Positions 53,907 to 63,114 of a DNA stretch of 64,000 bases are shown here, in pieces. Both the position numbers and the translations under genes were made by a program. Below the pieces are notes generated by a model. It was not told the origin of the DNA and ran no database searches. It saw nothing but the letters and a program-made list of their open reading frames with translations. Source of the stretch: Streptantibioticus ferralitis (lineage in GTDB: Bacteria > Actinomycetota > Actinomycetes > Streptomycetales > Streptomycetaceae); contig NZ_JARHTQ010000001.1 of assembly GCF_029223525.1 (NCBI RefSeq), positions 372,001 to 436,000 of the forward strand. Direction: 5' to 3'. The first letter of the stretch is position 1, and each line of letters starts with the position of its first letter.

Positions 53907-55931
53907 ATGATCCCGGCGCACCTCCAACCGCTCGCCGCCGACGACCCTGCCCGCGTAGGCGGCTTCGAGCTGCTGGGACGGCTCGGCGACGCCGATCCCG
54001 ACGGGATGGTGGTCAGCTACCTGGCCCGCGCCGCGGAAGGCGGTACGGCCGCGCTCTCGGTGGCGCGGGAGCACTGTCCGCCCGAACGGTTCGCCGCGGC
54101 GGTGCGGGCCGCGCGCGCGATCGGCGGCCGGTACGCGCCCGAGGTGCTGGCCGCACAGGTGTCCGGCGGCCGGTCATGGCTGGCCACCGAGTACCTCCCC
54201 GGCCTTGCGCTCGCCGACGCGGTCGCCGGGTACGGGCCGCTGTCCGGCCGCGCCACGCTGGCGCTTGCGGCGCCGCTGGCACGGGCGTTGAGCCGCGCAC
54301 GCCGCGCCGGGACCGCGCGACTGCGCCTGACGCCCGCCTCCGTCACGCTCACCGCGTCCGGTCCGAGGATCACGGGGGTGGACATCGCCACCGGTCCGGC
54401 GGACGACGTCCAAGCGCTCGGTGCGGTACTGGTCTTCGCCGCCACCGGCCGGCCGCCCCGCCCCGCCGACCTGCCCGGCCTGACCGCCGTACCGCCCGAG
54501 GTGCGGCCACTCGCCGCCCGGCTGCTGGCCGCCGAACCGCACCGGCGGCCGGACCCGGCGGAGCTGGCCGAGGAGATCGAGGCGCCGGTGGAGCTCTCCC
54601 GCGAGCTGCCGCCCGCGCTGGTCGCCGAGATCGTCCGCCGGACCCGCGGCCACGGCGAGCCACGTCCGGCGGGCACCCGGCCGTCGGACGCGTCCGAGCG
54701 CGGTCCGTCCCGCCGGGCGACGGTCGTCGCGGCGGCGGGCTCCGTGGCGGGCGCCGCCATAGCGGGCATCGTGTCGGCACTGGTGCACGGACGGCCGCCG
54801 ACCGCTGCCGGGGTCGGCGTCAACCCGTCAAGTCCGGTGCCGCTGACGCCGACCGCGACCCGCCCGCCCGGTGTCGCGCCGCGCCCGCTGTGGACGTACG
54901 ACACGGTGCCGCTCGCCGACGCCCCGCCGTTGCCGGTGGACCAGCGCACGGTGGTGCTCGCGGGCGCCGACGGCTCGCTGGTCGGCGTCGACTGCGCGAG
55001 CGGTCAACGGCGTTGGCACACCGGCGGGTTCAACCCGGCGGCAGCCGCGCAGATCACCGGTGACGGGCTGGTGGCCGGGCGGTCCCAGGGCGCCGGGCCG
55101 CCGACCCTGGCCGCGCTCGCCCCGGCCAACGGCCACCGCCGCTGGGAACTGCCGGTCCCCCGCGGCCTCGCCCTGATCGGCGGCGGGCTCGTCGCCTCGG
55201 ACACCGAGGCCTGCTACCTGGCGGCAACGGCCGGCGGGCCGGGCCGACATGGCGCGGCGCCACAAGGCCCCGGCCAGACCTGTCTGGTCCGCTACGACCT
55301 GGGCACCCGCGAGGAGCGCTGGCGCACCCCGCTGGCGCACGCCGACCGTACCGCCACCCCGCAGGCCACCGTCGACCGGGCCCGGCTCGTCGTGGTCGAC
55401 GGCGGGTACCTCACCTCGTACGACACCCGCGACGGCCGCCAGCAGTCGCGGACCCGGCTGCCCGGCGGGCGGGACGGCCGTCCGGCCGCCGACGGCACCC
55501 GGGCGTACGCGGCGACCGGCGGCGAGGTCGCGGCCGTCGACCTGGGCACTGGACGCATCGCGTGGCGCACCTCCGGCACATCGCGCAGACCCGCGTACGG
55601 CGATCCGGCGGTGCTCGGCGGTGTCGTGTACGTGGCGGAGCGGACGGCCGGGTTGGTGGCGCTGGACGCCGGCTCCGGTCGCAGGCTGTGGAGTTGTGCC
55701 TCGCCGGTACCGCTGCTGACCGCCGACGCTCCGGTGGTCCACCGCGACCGGGTGTACGCGGCCACCGGCGACAGCCGGGTCTGGGTCAGCGTCTTCGAGC
55801 TCTCCGGCCGCCGGATCGCCTGGACTTACCGTTCACCCAGGGCCGGGTCAGGGCGCACCCGGATCGCCTTCCTCGGCGACCAGTTGTACGTCCGCAACGG
55901 AGACATCCTGCAAGCCCTGCCCATGGACTGA
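53907..55931 (+). CDS. Pseudokinase-like membrane protein with PQQ-type beta-propeller
   Basis: A 674-residue protein. The first 270 residues resemble a Ser/Thr kinase fold (VGGFELLGRLGDADPDG at the glycine-loop position) but lack the catalytic elements: no VAIK lysine, RLTPASVTLTASGPRITGVDIA replaces HRD...N...DFG. A membrane helix (about 272-292) leads to an extracellular series of PQQ/WD-like blades (VDCASGQRRWHTGG, LDAGSGRRLWS). ATG 53907 follows GGGGGAG. The arrangement is a sensor-like variant of actinobacterial kinase-PQQ proteins that has lost kinase chemistry. Confidence 0.82.
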   Translation: MIPAHLQPLAADDPARVGGFELLGRLGDADPDGMVVSYLARAAEGGTAALSVAREHCPPERFAAAVRAARAIGGRYAPEVLAAQVSGGRSWLATEYLPGLALADAVAGYGPLSGRATLALAAPLARALSRARRAGTARLRLTPASVTLTASGPRITGVDIATGPADDVQALGAVLVFAATGRPPRPADLPGLTAVPPEVRPLAARLLAAEPHRRPDPAELAEEIEAPVELSRELPPALVAEIVRRTRGHGEPRPAGTRPSDASERGPSRRATVVAAAGSVAGAAIAGIVSALVHGRPPTAAGVGVNPSSPVPLTPTATRPPGVAPRPLWTYDTVPLADAPPLPVDQRTVVLAGADGSLVGVDCASGQRRWHTGGFNPAAAAQITGDGLVAGRSQGAGPPTLAALAPANGHRRWELPVPRGLALIGGGLVASDTEACYLAATAGGPGRHGAAPQGPGQTCLVRYDLGTREERWRTPLAHADRTATPQATVDRARLVVVDGGYLTSYDTRDGRQQSRTRLPGGRDGRPAADGTRAYAATGGEVAAVDLGTGRIAWRTSGTSRRPAYGDPAVLGGVVYVAERTAGLVALDAGSGRRLWSCASPVPLLTADAPVVHRDRVYAATGDSRVWVSVFELSGRRIAWTYRSPRAGSGRTRIAFLGDQLYVRNGDILQALPMD

Positions 55932-56035
55932 CCCCACGGCGTCGTCTGCTGCGTGCGTGCGACCCTGAATCCAACCAATGAGTGATGGCGCACGTCCGAT
56001 TCGCACGTACGAATTCCGCTTTCTCTAACGAAGTT

Positions 56036-56047
56036 ATGACGAGTCAT
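56036..56047. promoter_or_regulatory. ATGAC-GA-GTCAT palindrome upstream of the NlpC/P60 gene
   Basis: A perfect 12-bp palindrome 57 bp upstream of the start codon, within AT-richer DNA (CTAACGAAGTTATGACGAGT) likely to contain the promoter. Confidence 0.4.
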
Positions 56048-56103
56048 GACAGGATCGGACGCGCCCGACGAAAGGTGATTCATTCGCACCCGGAGGTGAT
56101 GGG

Positions 56104-57183
56104 ATGTCAGCGGTACGTCGGCCCAGTAGGTGGGTGCGATCCGCGCTGCTGTGTGCCGGGATAGCCTGCTCCGCCGCACTCGTACTGCCCGCCGCGCCGG
56201 CGATCGCCGCGCCGCCACCCGACGACCCAGCACAGGGCCCAGCACAGTCCCCTTCGCTCATCGATCTGCTGACCCGGCTGCAGACGCTCTACCAGCAGGC
56301 TGAGCAGGCCACGGAGACATACAACGGTACACAGGAGCGGCTCGGCAAGGAGCGCGCGCGGGTCGACATGTTGAACAAGCAGCTCGCCGACCAGCGTTCG
56401 GCGGTCCAGTCGGGCCGCGACATCGCCGGAGCGCTCGCCCGCAGGCAGTACCAGGACGGCGGAATCTCCGCCTACACGCGGCTGTTGCTCACCGACGATC
56501 CGGCGACGGCCCTCTCCCAGGCCCATGTCCTCCGCCAGCTGATGAGCAGCCAGGCATCGCTGGTGGGCAGGCTGCAGGCCGGAGAGCGCAGGCTGGACGA
56601 GCTGACGACCAAGGAGCGGGCCTCGCTCGCATCGGTGCGCCAACTCGCCGACCAGCAGCGGAAGGACCGCGACGACGTCAAGGGCAGGCTGGGTGATGTG
56701 GAGAAGCTGGTCTCCTCGTTGACCGGCACCCAACTCGACCAGCTGCACCAGCTGGAGCAGCAGGGCATCGACCAGGCGCAGCAGGCGCTGCTCTCCTCCG
56801 GAAGGCTCGGCTCGGACAGCAGGCCGCCGTCCGTCCGCGCCCAGCAGGCCGTCTCCTACGCGTACGCGCAGCTGGGCAAACCGTATATGTGGGGCGCGCA
56901 GGGCCCGAACGCGTTCGACTGCTCCGGGCTCACCTCGCAGGCCTGGGCGCACGCCGGGCGGCCGATCCCGCGCACCAGCCAGGAGCAGTGGGCGCAACTG
57001 CGGCACGTACCGCTGAACCTGCTGCGCCCTGGTGACCTGATCGTCTACTTCTCGCGCGCCACGCATGTGGCGCTTTATGTGGGCAACGGGAAGGTGATTC
57101 AGGCGCCTCGGCCGGGCGAGGCGGTGAAGATGACGGCCGTTGCGGCGAATCCGATTCTCGGCGCGGTCCGGCCGGACGCGTAG
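56104..57183 (+). CDS. Secreted NlpC/P60 peptidoglycan endopeptidase
   Basis: A 359-residue exported hydrolase cutting peptide stems in the wall. A signal peptide (cleavage near AIAAPPP, residue 35) precedes a long coiled-coil region (about 48-230) and the C-terminal NlpC/P60 domain with catalytic Cys in FDCSGLT, His in THVALYVGNGK and a polar third residue in APRPG. GGAGG lies seven bases before ATG 56104. The coiled coil suggests control by a partner such as FtsX-like or Mce-type helices. The 172-bp leader does not show the ydaO riboswitch core. Confidence 0.93.
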   Translation: MSAVRRPSRWVRSALLCAGIACSAALVLPAAPAIAAPPPDDPAQGPAQSPSLIDLLTRLQTLYQQAEQATETYNGTQERLGKERARVDMLNKQLADQRSAVQSGRDIAGALARRQYQDGGISAYTRLLLTDDPATALSQAHVLRQLMSSQASLVGRLQAGERRLDELTTKERASLASVRQLADQQRKDRDDVKGRLGDVEKLVSSLTGTQLDQLHQLEQQGIDQAQQALLSSGRLGSDSRPPSVRAQQAVSYAYAQLGKPYMWGAQGPNAFDCSGLTSQAWAHAGRPIPRTSQEQWAQLRHVPLNLLRPGDLIVYFSRATHVALYVGNGKVIQAPRPGEAVKMTAVAANPILGAVRPDA

Positions 57184-57189
57184 CGTCCG

Positions 57190-57483
57190 GCCGGTTTTCG
57201 GGTTCAGCTTCGGGGGCTGCGCCCCCAAGCCCCGCCGGTGGCTCCGCCCCCAGACCCCCGGGGGGCTGGCCTGGCGCTCCCAGGTCCCGCCCGGGCGGTT
57301 CGCTGGCTACGCCCTCAGGTTCTGCTGGGGCCGCGCCCCCGCACCCCGCCGGGGGCTCCGCCCCCGAACCCCCAGGGGGCTGCGTCCCCAAGCCCGTTGG
57401 GGGCTCCGCCCCGACCCCCGCGGGGCCGTGCCACCCCACCCCGCCGGGGGCCGTGGGGGCTGTGCCCCGCGCCTCCCGGGGGG
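57190..57483. repeat. Array of GC-rich hairpin repeats between convergent genes
   Basis: About 300 bp of repeated GGGGGCTCCGCCCC-type units separated by CCCCGAACCCC-type spacers, for example GGGGGC-TGC-GCCCCC at 57212-57226 and a related unit at 57351. It is noncoding and separates convergent genes, so it probably terminates both; such arrays are a known habit of streptomycete intergenic DNA. Confidence 0.75.
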
Positions 57484-58713
57484 TTAGCTCGCCTCGGAGA
57501 GGTAGGCCTCGGCCAGGGTGGGGTCGAAGAACCAGGATTCGAAGTCGGCTGGGTTGTCGAAGCCGTTGGCGAAACGGTTGGCTACCGGCGGCAGTTGGCC
57601 CGCCGCGCCGATCAGGTTCAGCACGTGCTCGGGCGGCGGGGCCAGCATCGCGTTGGTCCACTTGGTGACGTGCTGGGCGTACTCCCAGTAGCGGTCGAAG
57701 GTGGCCTGCATCCAGTCGCGGTCGAAGGGCTTGTCGCCCTGCGCGACGATGCTGTCGAGGTACGAGGCCGCGCACTTGGCAGCGTTGTTCGAACCCTGGC
57801 CGGTGATCGGGTCGTTGGCGACGACGACGTCGGCGACGCCCAGCACCAGCCCGCCGGACGGCAGTTCGCCGATCGGGTTGCGGACCGTCGGGGCGTAGCG
57901 CCCGGCCAGGGTGCCGTTGGCGTCGGTGAGTTCGACCTTCCGCGCCCGGTCGTACTCCCAGGGCAGGAAGCGCTCCATCAGCTCAAGGGTGATCCGCAGG
58001 TGCTCACGCGGGTCCTTGACGCCCTCGAAGACATCGAGCGGACCGCCGGGGATGCCCTCCCAGAACAGGATGTCGGCCGGGCCCGAGGTGGTCAGGGTCG
58101 GCATGATGAACATCTCGCCGACGCCCGGCACCAGGTTGCAGCGCACCGCGTGGTAGTCCGGGTGCTCGGGGCGCGGGCCCAGCCCGTGCACGTAGGCGAC
58201 GGCCAGCGCGCGCTGCGGGCTGTCGTACGGCGAGCGGGAGGCGTCGCGGCCGAACATCGACACCAACTCGCCCTTGCCCGCGGCGACCAGCACCAGGTCG
58301 TAGCGGCGGGAGAAGTAGTCGAGGTCGGAGACGGCGGCACCGTGGATGACGAGCTGGCCACCGCGCTGGGCGAAGGCCTCCATCCAACCGGCCATCTTCA
58401 CCCGCTGGTCGACGGACTGGGCGTAGCCGTCGAGTCGGCCGACCCAGTCGATCGGGCGCGACCCGTCGGGCCCGGCGACGGAGACGCCGAGTCCCTCGAT
58501 GCGCGGGGCCTGGCTCTCCCAGAAGTTCAGCTCCAGGTCACGCTCGTGCTGCAGCGCGGTGGTGAACATGCACTGGGTGGACATGACCCTGCCGTCGCGG
58601 ATCTCGTCCGCGGTGCGGTTGGTCATCAAGGTGACCTCGTAACCGCGGGACTGCAGACCAAGGGCCAGTTGCAGGCCGGACTGCCCGGCTCCGACGATGA
58701 GTATCTTGCGCAT
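57484..58713 (-). CDS. Styrene/indole monooxygenase-family flavoprotein (StyA-like)
   Basis: A 409-residue FAD-binding protein with GAGQSGLQLALGLQSRG at the N-terminus and StyA-type segments (STQCMFTTALQHERDLELNFWE, LVVAAGKGELVSMFGRD-like, GVADVVVANDPITGQGSNNAAKCA). StyA epoxidises styrene using FADH2 from a reductase, StyB; no reductase gene is nearby. ATG 58713 follows GAGG. It lies downstream of the conservon on the same strand, 139 bp from cvnD, with a GC-rich hairpin between. Natural substrate unknown. Confidence 0.88.
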   Translation of the reverse strand: MRKILIVGAGQSGLQLALGLQSRGYEVTLMTNRTADEIRDGRVMSTQCMFTTALQHERDLELNFWESQAPRIEGLGVSVAGPDGSRPIDWVGRLDGYAQSVDQRVKMAGWMEAFAQRGGQLVIHGAAVSDLDYFSRRYDLVLVAAGKGELVSMFGRDASRSPYDSPQRALAVAYVHGLGPRPEHPDYHAVRCNLVPGVGEMFIMPTLTTSGPADILFWEGIPGGPLDVFEGVKDPREHLRITLELMERFLPWEYDRARKVELTDANGTLAGRYAPTVRNPIGELPSGGLVLGVADVVVANDPITGQGSNNAAKCAASYLDSIVAQGDKPFDRDWMQATFDRYWEYAQHVTKWTNAMLAPPPEHVLNLIGAAGQLPPVANRFANGFDNPADFESWFFDPTLAEAYLSEAS

Positions 58714-58791
58714 CGCGAAATCCTCGCAAATAGGTGTTCCGGGACCAAGCCCCCGGGAGTGGGGGGCTCAGGGGCCTGGCCCCAGGCGGGT

Positions 58792-58809
58792 CCGGGGGCT
58801 CGCCCCCGG
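58792..58809 (-). terminator. GC-rich hairpin between cvnD and the StyA-like gene
   Basis: CCGGGGGC-TC-GCCCCCGG, perfect 8-bp arms, in a stretch of several similar GC-rich repeats (58741-58850). Confidence 0.6.
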
Positions 58810-58852
58810 GGGTCGATCTGGGTGGGCCCGAGGGCCCGCCCCCGGAGAACGG

Positions 58853-59491
58853 CTACTCCGGAAGCACCGTCAAAGCGTGTCCGCACAGGGCGAGAAGTGC
58901 CTCGACAACCGTGTCCCGCTTCCGGGCGTCGCACACCACGACCGGTATCTCCGCCGGTACGGACAGCGCATCGCGGACATCCTCCGCCCCGTACTCCGGC
59001 GAGCCCTCGAAGTGGTTCACCGCCACCACGAACGGCAGTCCGCAGGTCTCGAAGTAGTCGAGTGCGGGAAAGCAGTCGGCCAGTCGCCGGGTGTCGGCCA
59101 GCACGATTCCGCCGATGGCGCCGCGGGCGAGGTCGTCCCACATGAACCAGAAGCGCTGCTGGCCCGGTGTGCCGAACAGGTAGAGGACCAGGTCCTCGTC
59201 GAGAGTGATCCGGCCGAAGTCCATGGCGACCGTGGTCGTGGTCTTCTCCGGCGTCGCCTCCAGATCGTCAACGTCCTCACTGGCCCTGGTCATCAGGGCC
59301 TCGGTGGTGAGCGGGGTGATCTCGGAGACGGACGAGACGAAGGTGGTCTTGCCCACGCCGAAGCCGCCCGCGATGACGATCTTGGCGCTGGAGGGGGCCC
59401 GGCTGGTGTCCTTCTGCCAGGCCTGGATGCCCTCCTCCGCTTCCGGGAGCGCGGACAGCACCGGCGCCGCCTCAGAGCTTGCGAAGTCCAC
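58853..59491 (-). CDS. cvnD: Conservon GTPase CvnD
   Basis: A 212-residue small GTPase-like protein, last member of the conservon. The P-loop is GGFGVGKTTF, switch regions contain TTTTVAMDFGRI, G3 is GTPGQQRF and the G4 site reads AVNHFEG (Asn-His rather than NKxD). It works with CvnA-C at the membrane as a G-protein-coupled-like switch in streptomycetes. GTG 59491 overlaps the cvnC end by 20 bp. Confidence 0.93.
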   Translation of the reverse strand: MDFASSEAAPVLSALPEAEEGIQAWQKDTSRAPSSAKIVIAGGFGVGKTTFVSSVSEITPLTTEALMTRASEDVDDLEATPEKTTTTVAMDFGRITLDEDLVLYLFGTPGQQRFWFMWDDLARGAIGGIVLADTRRLADCFPALDYFETCGLPFVVAVNHFEGSPEYGAEDVRDALSVPAEIPVVVCDARKRDTVVEALLALCGHALTVLPE

Positions 59492-59873
59492 TGAGCACCC
59501 TTTCCACCAACGCGCGGTTGGGCTGTACCGGTCCCTGGCCGGCGCCGTAGACGCGGATCTTTCCCTGGTCCGCGAGGTCACTGAGCAGTACCCGGACCAC
59601 CCCGAGCGGGATGCGCAGCAGCGCCGAGATCTCGGCGACCGACCGCATCCTGCGGCACAGTTCGACGATGGCCCGCAGCTCGGGCATCACCCCGGCGGCC
59701 ACCCCGCCGGAGGTCAGCTCAAGACGCTCTTCGGGTCCGTCGATCGTCGCGACGAACGTCTCCACCAGCAGTACGTGCCCGAAGCGGGTCCGTCCGCCGG
59801 TAAGGGCGTAGGGACGTACGCGGGAGGGTTTGCGGTCCGCGCCGCGGACCGGTAGCGGGGACGCGGGCATCAC
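59472..59873 (-). CDS. cvnC: Conservon protein CvnC (DUF742)
   Basis: A 133-residue DUF742 protein with a winged-helix-like core: RPYALTGGRTRFGHVLLVET, then LCRRMRSVAEISALLRIPLGVVRVLLSDLADQG. It binds CvnD/CvnA in the complex as studied for cvn9 of S. coelicolor. GTG 59873 overlaps the cvnB TGA as GTGA; an ATG follows directly. Confidence 0.93.
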   Translation of the reverse strand: MMPASPLPVRGADRKPSRVRPYALTGGRTRFGHVLLVETFVATIDGPEERLELTSGGVAAGVMPELRAIVELCRRMRSVAEISALLRIPLGVVRVLLSDLADQGKIRVYGAGQGPVQPNRALVERVLSGLRKL

Positions 59874-60403
59874 TGCTCGCTTTCGGTCTGGGTAGCCGCC
59901 GGATCGGCGGTACGGGCCTTGCTGAGCTCGCTGCGCAGCTCAGGGGTGAGGACGTGTCCGGCACGGCCGACGAACAGGGCCATGTGGTACGCGACCACGC
60001 TCATGTCGCACTCGGGCGAGGCGTGCACGCCGAGCAGCGAGCCGTCGCTGATCGACATGATGAACAGGCAGCCGTTGTCCATCGCGACCACCGACTGCTT
60101 GACGATGCCCGCCTCCATCAGCCGGGCCGCGCCGTCGGTGAGCGAGGCGAGCCCCGAGACGACCGTCGCCAGGTCGCCGGAGGCCTTGGCCGGTCCCGAA
60201 CCGGGTTCCCGCCGCGCTGGTTCGGCGCCCACTACGGTCCCGCCGTCCGCGTCGGAGGAGCACAGCAGCAGTCCGTCGGAGGAGATGACGGCGACCGAAC
60301 GGACGCCTGGCACCTCCTCGACCAGGTTGCCCAGCAGCCACTGGAGGCTGCGCGCCTCGTGGCTGAGCGGGACGGTGCTGGATCCGGTACTCGACTGGTT
60401 CAC
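59870..60403 (-). CDS. cvnB: Conservon protein CvnB (roadblock/LC7)
   Basis: A 177-residue roadblock/LC7-domain protein, related to GTPase regulators such as MglB. The domain begins WLLGNLVEEVPGVRSVAVISSDGLLL and ends ILTPELRSELSKA-like. An insertion rich in Gly/Ser/Glu (residues about 55-75) is present. GTG 60403 overlaps the cvnA TGA as GTGA, so the four genes are translationally chained. Confidence 0.93.
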   Translation of the reverse strand: MNQSSTGSSTVPLSHEARSLQWLLGNLVEEVPGVRSVAVISSDGLLLCSSDADGGTVVGAEPARREPGSGPAKASGDLATVVSGLASLTDGAARLMEAGIVKQSVVAMDNGCLFIMSISDGSLLGVHASPECDMSVVAYHMALFVGRAGHVLTPELRSELSKARTADPAATQTESEQ

Positions 60404-63114
60404 CCGCGTGCCTCCTCGGAGGGTTCCCCGTTTTGTGACTGCCGGTGCTGGGATGTCTGCTGGGCCTGCTGGGCCTGCTGGGCAGCGGGCCGCGGGACCG
60501 CCGCGGCGGGCGGCACGGGCAGCTCCACGGTGCCGGTCGCCTCGGCCTCGGCGTCCCGCCGTCCCTCGCGCAGCCCCTGCGCGAAGCCGCCGAGCCGCCG
60601 CCGCAGGGCGTCGGCGTCAACCGGCCCGCCCTGCCCTCGGGTGGCTGGTTCCCCGGTGAGCCCACTGGCCTTGGGCACCCGCTTGGGCAGTCCCTTTCCG
60701 GTCAACCCGCCCTGGTCCTGGGCGGTTTGTTCGGTCTCTTCGGTACGGGCGTGCCGCGGCCGGGCAGTGGGCTCGGCCTCGACCGTGTGGGCCCGGGCCC
60801 GGGTGTGCTCGTCCGGCTCGGGGGCGAGGCGTCCGGCCGCGGCGGCCGGGCCCTGTCCGAGCGGCGCACGGGACGGCGCGGGCCCGCCGTACAGCGCCTG
60901 GCGGGCGCGGGCCGCCTCCGCCGGGCTGGCCTCCTCGACGCGGGGCGGGCCCGGGACGGACCTGACGCTGGCGTCCGCGGTCTGCGGGGTGCCGACCGTC
61001 GGCGTGGGACGGCCGTCCTCCGGCGACGGCAGGCTCTCCGCCGGTTGGACGATGAGCGTGCGCGGCAGGACGACGACCGCCGTCACACCGCCCTGCTTCT
61101 GCTCGCGCAGCTGCACCCGGATCCCGTGGCGTCCGGCGAGCCGTGCCACCACGTACAGACCGAGTCCGGCGGTCGCGTGCGACTCGTCCGGGTGCGGGTC
61201 GGCGAGCAGCTGGTTCAACTCGGTCAGCCGGGGGTCCGGGATCCCGATCCCGGCGTCCTCGACCGAGAGCATCGCCTCGCCGTTCTCCAGCAGCCAGCCG
61301 TTGACCTGGACATCGGCGTGCGGCGGGGAGAACGCGGTGGCGTTCTCCATCAGTTCGGCCACCAGGTGGGCGGTGTCGTCGGCGGCGAACCCGGCGACCT
61401 GGGCGCGCGGCAGGAACGAGATCTGCACCCGCTCGTACCGTTCGACCTCGGAGACACCGGCCCTTACCACATCGAGCAGCGGTACCGGCTTGGCGAGCGC
61501 GCCACCGCTGGTGTCGGCACCGGCCAGCACCAGCAGGCTCTCGCTGTTGCGGCGCATCCGGGTGGCCAGGTGGTCCAGGCGGAACAGCGTCTGCAGCTCG
61601 TCCGGGTCGTGTTCGCGGTCCTCCAGTCCCTCGATCAGGGCGAGCTGCCGCTCGATCAGGGCCAGGGTGCGCAGGCTGAGGTTGACGAAGGTGCCGTGTA
61701 CGGCGCCGTGCAACGCTCCGACTCGGGCGGCGAGTTCGTCCTTCTCGGCGATGAGGGCCGCCTGCTGGCCTTGCAGTTCGCCCTGCTGGCTGCGCAGTTC
61801 GTCGCGCTCGGCGGCCACCTTCTGGCGTTCGCCGACCAGCCGGACCCGCTCCTTCTCCTGCTCCGCGGTCTCCGTGCGCAGCCGGGCGGTGTCCTCGCCG
61901 AGCCGTTCGATGGCCAGCGCGATCGCCGCGAACTCGTCCCTGCTGGCGGTCGGCACCGGCGGCTGCTGGTCGCCCGCGTAGCGGCGGAGCCTGGCGAGCG
62001 GGTGGGTGATGGAGCGCGTGGTGCGGACCCCGACGCCGAGCGCCAGCAGCGCGCACAGGCCCACCAGGGTGATCCGCAGCTCCAGCGCGGTCACGTCGTC
62101 GTCGCGCAGCGAGGTCAGCCGGGTGGTGTCCGCGCCCGCCAGCGAGGCCTGAACGGCGCGCATCCGGTCGGTCCTGGCGGACAGCGCGGTGTCGACGTCC
62201 GCCGTCTTGAGCGTGTTGTCGGCTGTGCTCAGGTACGGCTTCGCGGTGAGCCGCCGCAGGTACGACTCGGCGGTGGCCACATCGGTGCCGGTGACGGTCT
62301 GCGCGTACTGCGTCTGGGCGGGGGTGGTGGCGGTGGCGGTGAAGTCGGCCAGCTCGGACTGCTCCCGCAGCCGGGCCTGCTGGGCCTCGCCGACCAGGGC
62401 CGAGGAGCTGCCGCCCGCGGTGAGCGCGGCGACCAGCAGGCCGTGTTCTGACGAGGCCTGGGTGACGGCGTGGGCGAGAGCGGGTCCGGCGCCGGTGTCG
62501 GCGGCGGAGGCCCGGGCGGGCAGCGCGCGGGCGAGTGCGGCGCTGATGCCGTCGAGGGCGTCGATGACCGGGCCGTAGGCGTCGAAGGCGTCCTTCGCGG
62601 AGCCGGGCCCGGACAGTGCGCTCTGCCGGATGTGCCCGAGGTCGCCCAGTGCCGAGCGCACCGTCCGGGTGGTGCGGGCGAGGTCGGCCGAGCCCGCGGT
62701 GTCGAGCCCGGCGACGGCCTGGGTCACATCGGTGACCTGGCGGTCGACGCGGGCGCGTTCGTCCTCGGTGAGCCCGTGCCCGGAGGCGGTGCTGCGCCCG
62801 GCTGCGACATAGGCGGTCATGTCGTCGCGCTCGTCGGCGAGCGAGTGGGACAGGGCTATCGCCGAGGTGTTCAACTCGGTGAGCCGCAGGAGCCGTTGGG
62901 ACTCGGAGAGGTCGCTGATGGCGGCGGCCAGCCCCGGGGTGCCGGCGGCGAGTACCGCGATGACGGACACCAGCAGGGCACCGAGCAGCCGCTGGCGCAC
63001 CCGGCTCCTGGGCGGCGGGGTCCGGGTGGGCGTGCCGCCCTCCGTGGCCGCGACCGCGGTTTCCGTGCGCGCTTGAGAGCGCCCTCTCCTCAGTGTCCGC
63101 ACCGGTTCTCGCAT
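60400..63114 (-). CDS. cvnA: Conservon histidine-kinase-like sensor CvnA
   Basis: A 904-residue membrane protein: short cytoplasmic N-terminus, membrane helix, extracellular nitrate-sensor-like helical domain (about 65-335), second helix, HAMP/coiled coil, then a HATPase domain with N-box ELMENATAFSPP, VEDAGIGIPD and TAGLGLYVVARLAGRHG. The long Pro/Ala/Glu-rich tail is unstructured. No typical phosphoacceptor-His box is seen. ATG 63114 is chosen with moderate certainty (AGGA is very close); a GTG at 63147 is an alternative. It heads the cvnABCD operon. Confidence 0.9.
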   Translation of the reverse strand: MREPVRTLRRGRSQARTETAVAATEGGTPTRTPPPRSRVRQRLLGALLVSVIAVLAAGTPGLAAAISDLSESQRLLRLTELNTSAIALSHSLADERDDMTAYVAAGRSTASGHGLTEDERARVDRQVTDVTQAVAGLDTAGSADLARTTRTVRSALGDLGHIRQSALSGPGSAKDAFDAYGPVIDALDGISAALARALPARASAADTGAGPALAHAVTQASSEHGLLVAALTAGGSSSALVGEAQQARLREQSELADFTATATTPAQTQYAQTVTGTDVATAESYLRRLTAKPYLSTADNTLKTADVDTALSARTDRMRAVQASLAGADTTRLTSLRDDDVTALELRITLVGLCALLALGVGVRTTRSITHPLARLRRYAGDQQPPVPTASRDEFAAIALAIERLGEDTARLRTETAEQEKERVRLVGERQKVAAERDELRSQQGELQGQQAALIAEKDELAARVGALHGAVHGTFVNLSLRTLALIERQLALIEGLEDREHDPDELQTLFRLDHLATRMRRNSESLLVLAGADTSGGALAKPVPLLDVVRAGVSEVERYERVQISFLPRAQVAGFAADDTAHLVAELMENATAFSPPHADVQVNGWLLENGEAMLSVEDAGIGIPDPRLTELNQLLADPHPDESHATAGLGLYVVARLAGRHGIRVQLREQKQGGVTAVVVLPRTLIVQPAESLPSPEDGRPTPTVGTPQTADASVRSVPGPPRVEEASPAEAARARQALYGGPAPSRAPLGQGPAAAAGRLAPEPDEHTRARAHTVEAEPTARPRHARTEETEQTAQDQGGLTGKGLPKRVPKASGLTGEPATRGQGGPVDADALRRRLGGFAQGLREGRRDAEAEATGTVELPVPPAAAVPRPAAQQAQQAQQTSQHRQSQNGEPSEEARG

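Noticed and set aside
55932-56103. c-di-AMP (ydaO) riboswitch before the NlpC/P60 gene
   Set aside because: Streptomycete wall hydrolase genes often have one, but the conserved core sequence could not be found in the 172-bp leader.
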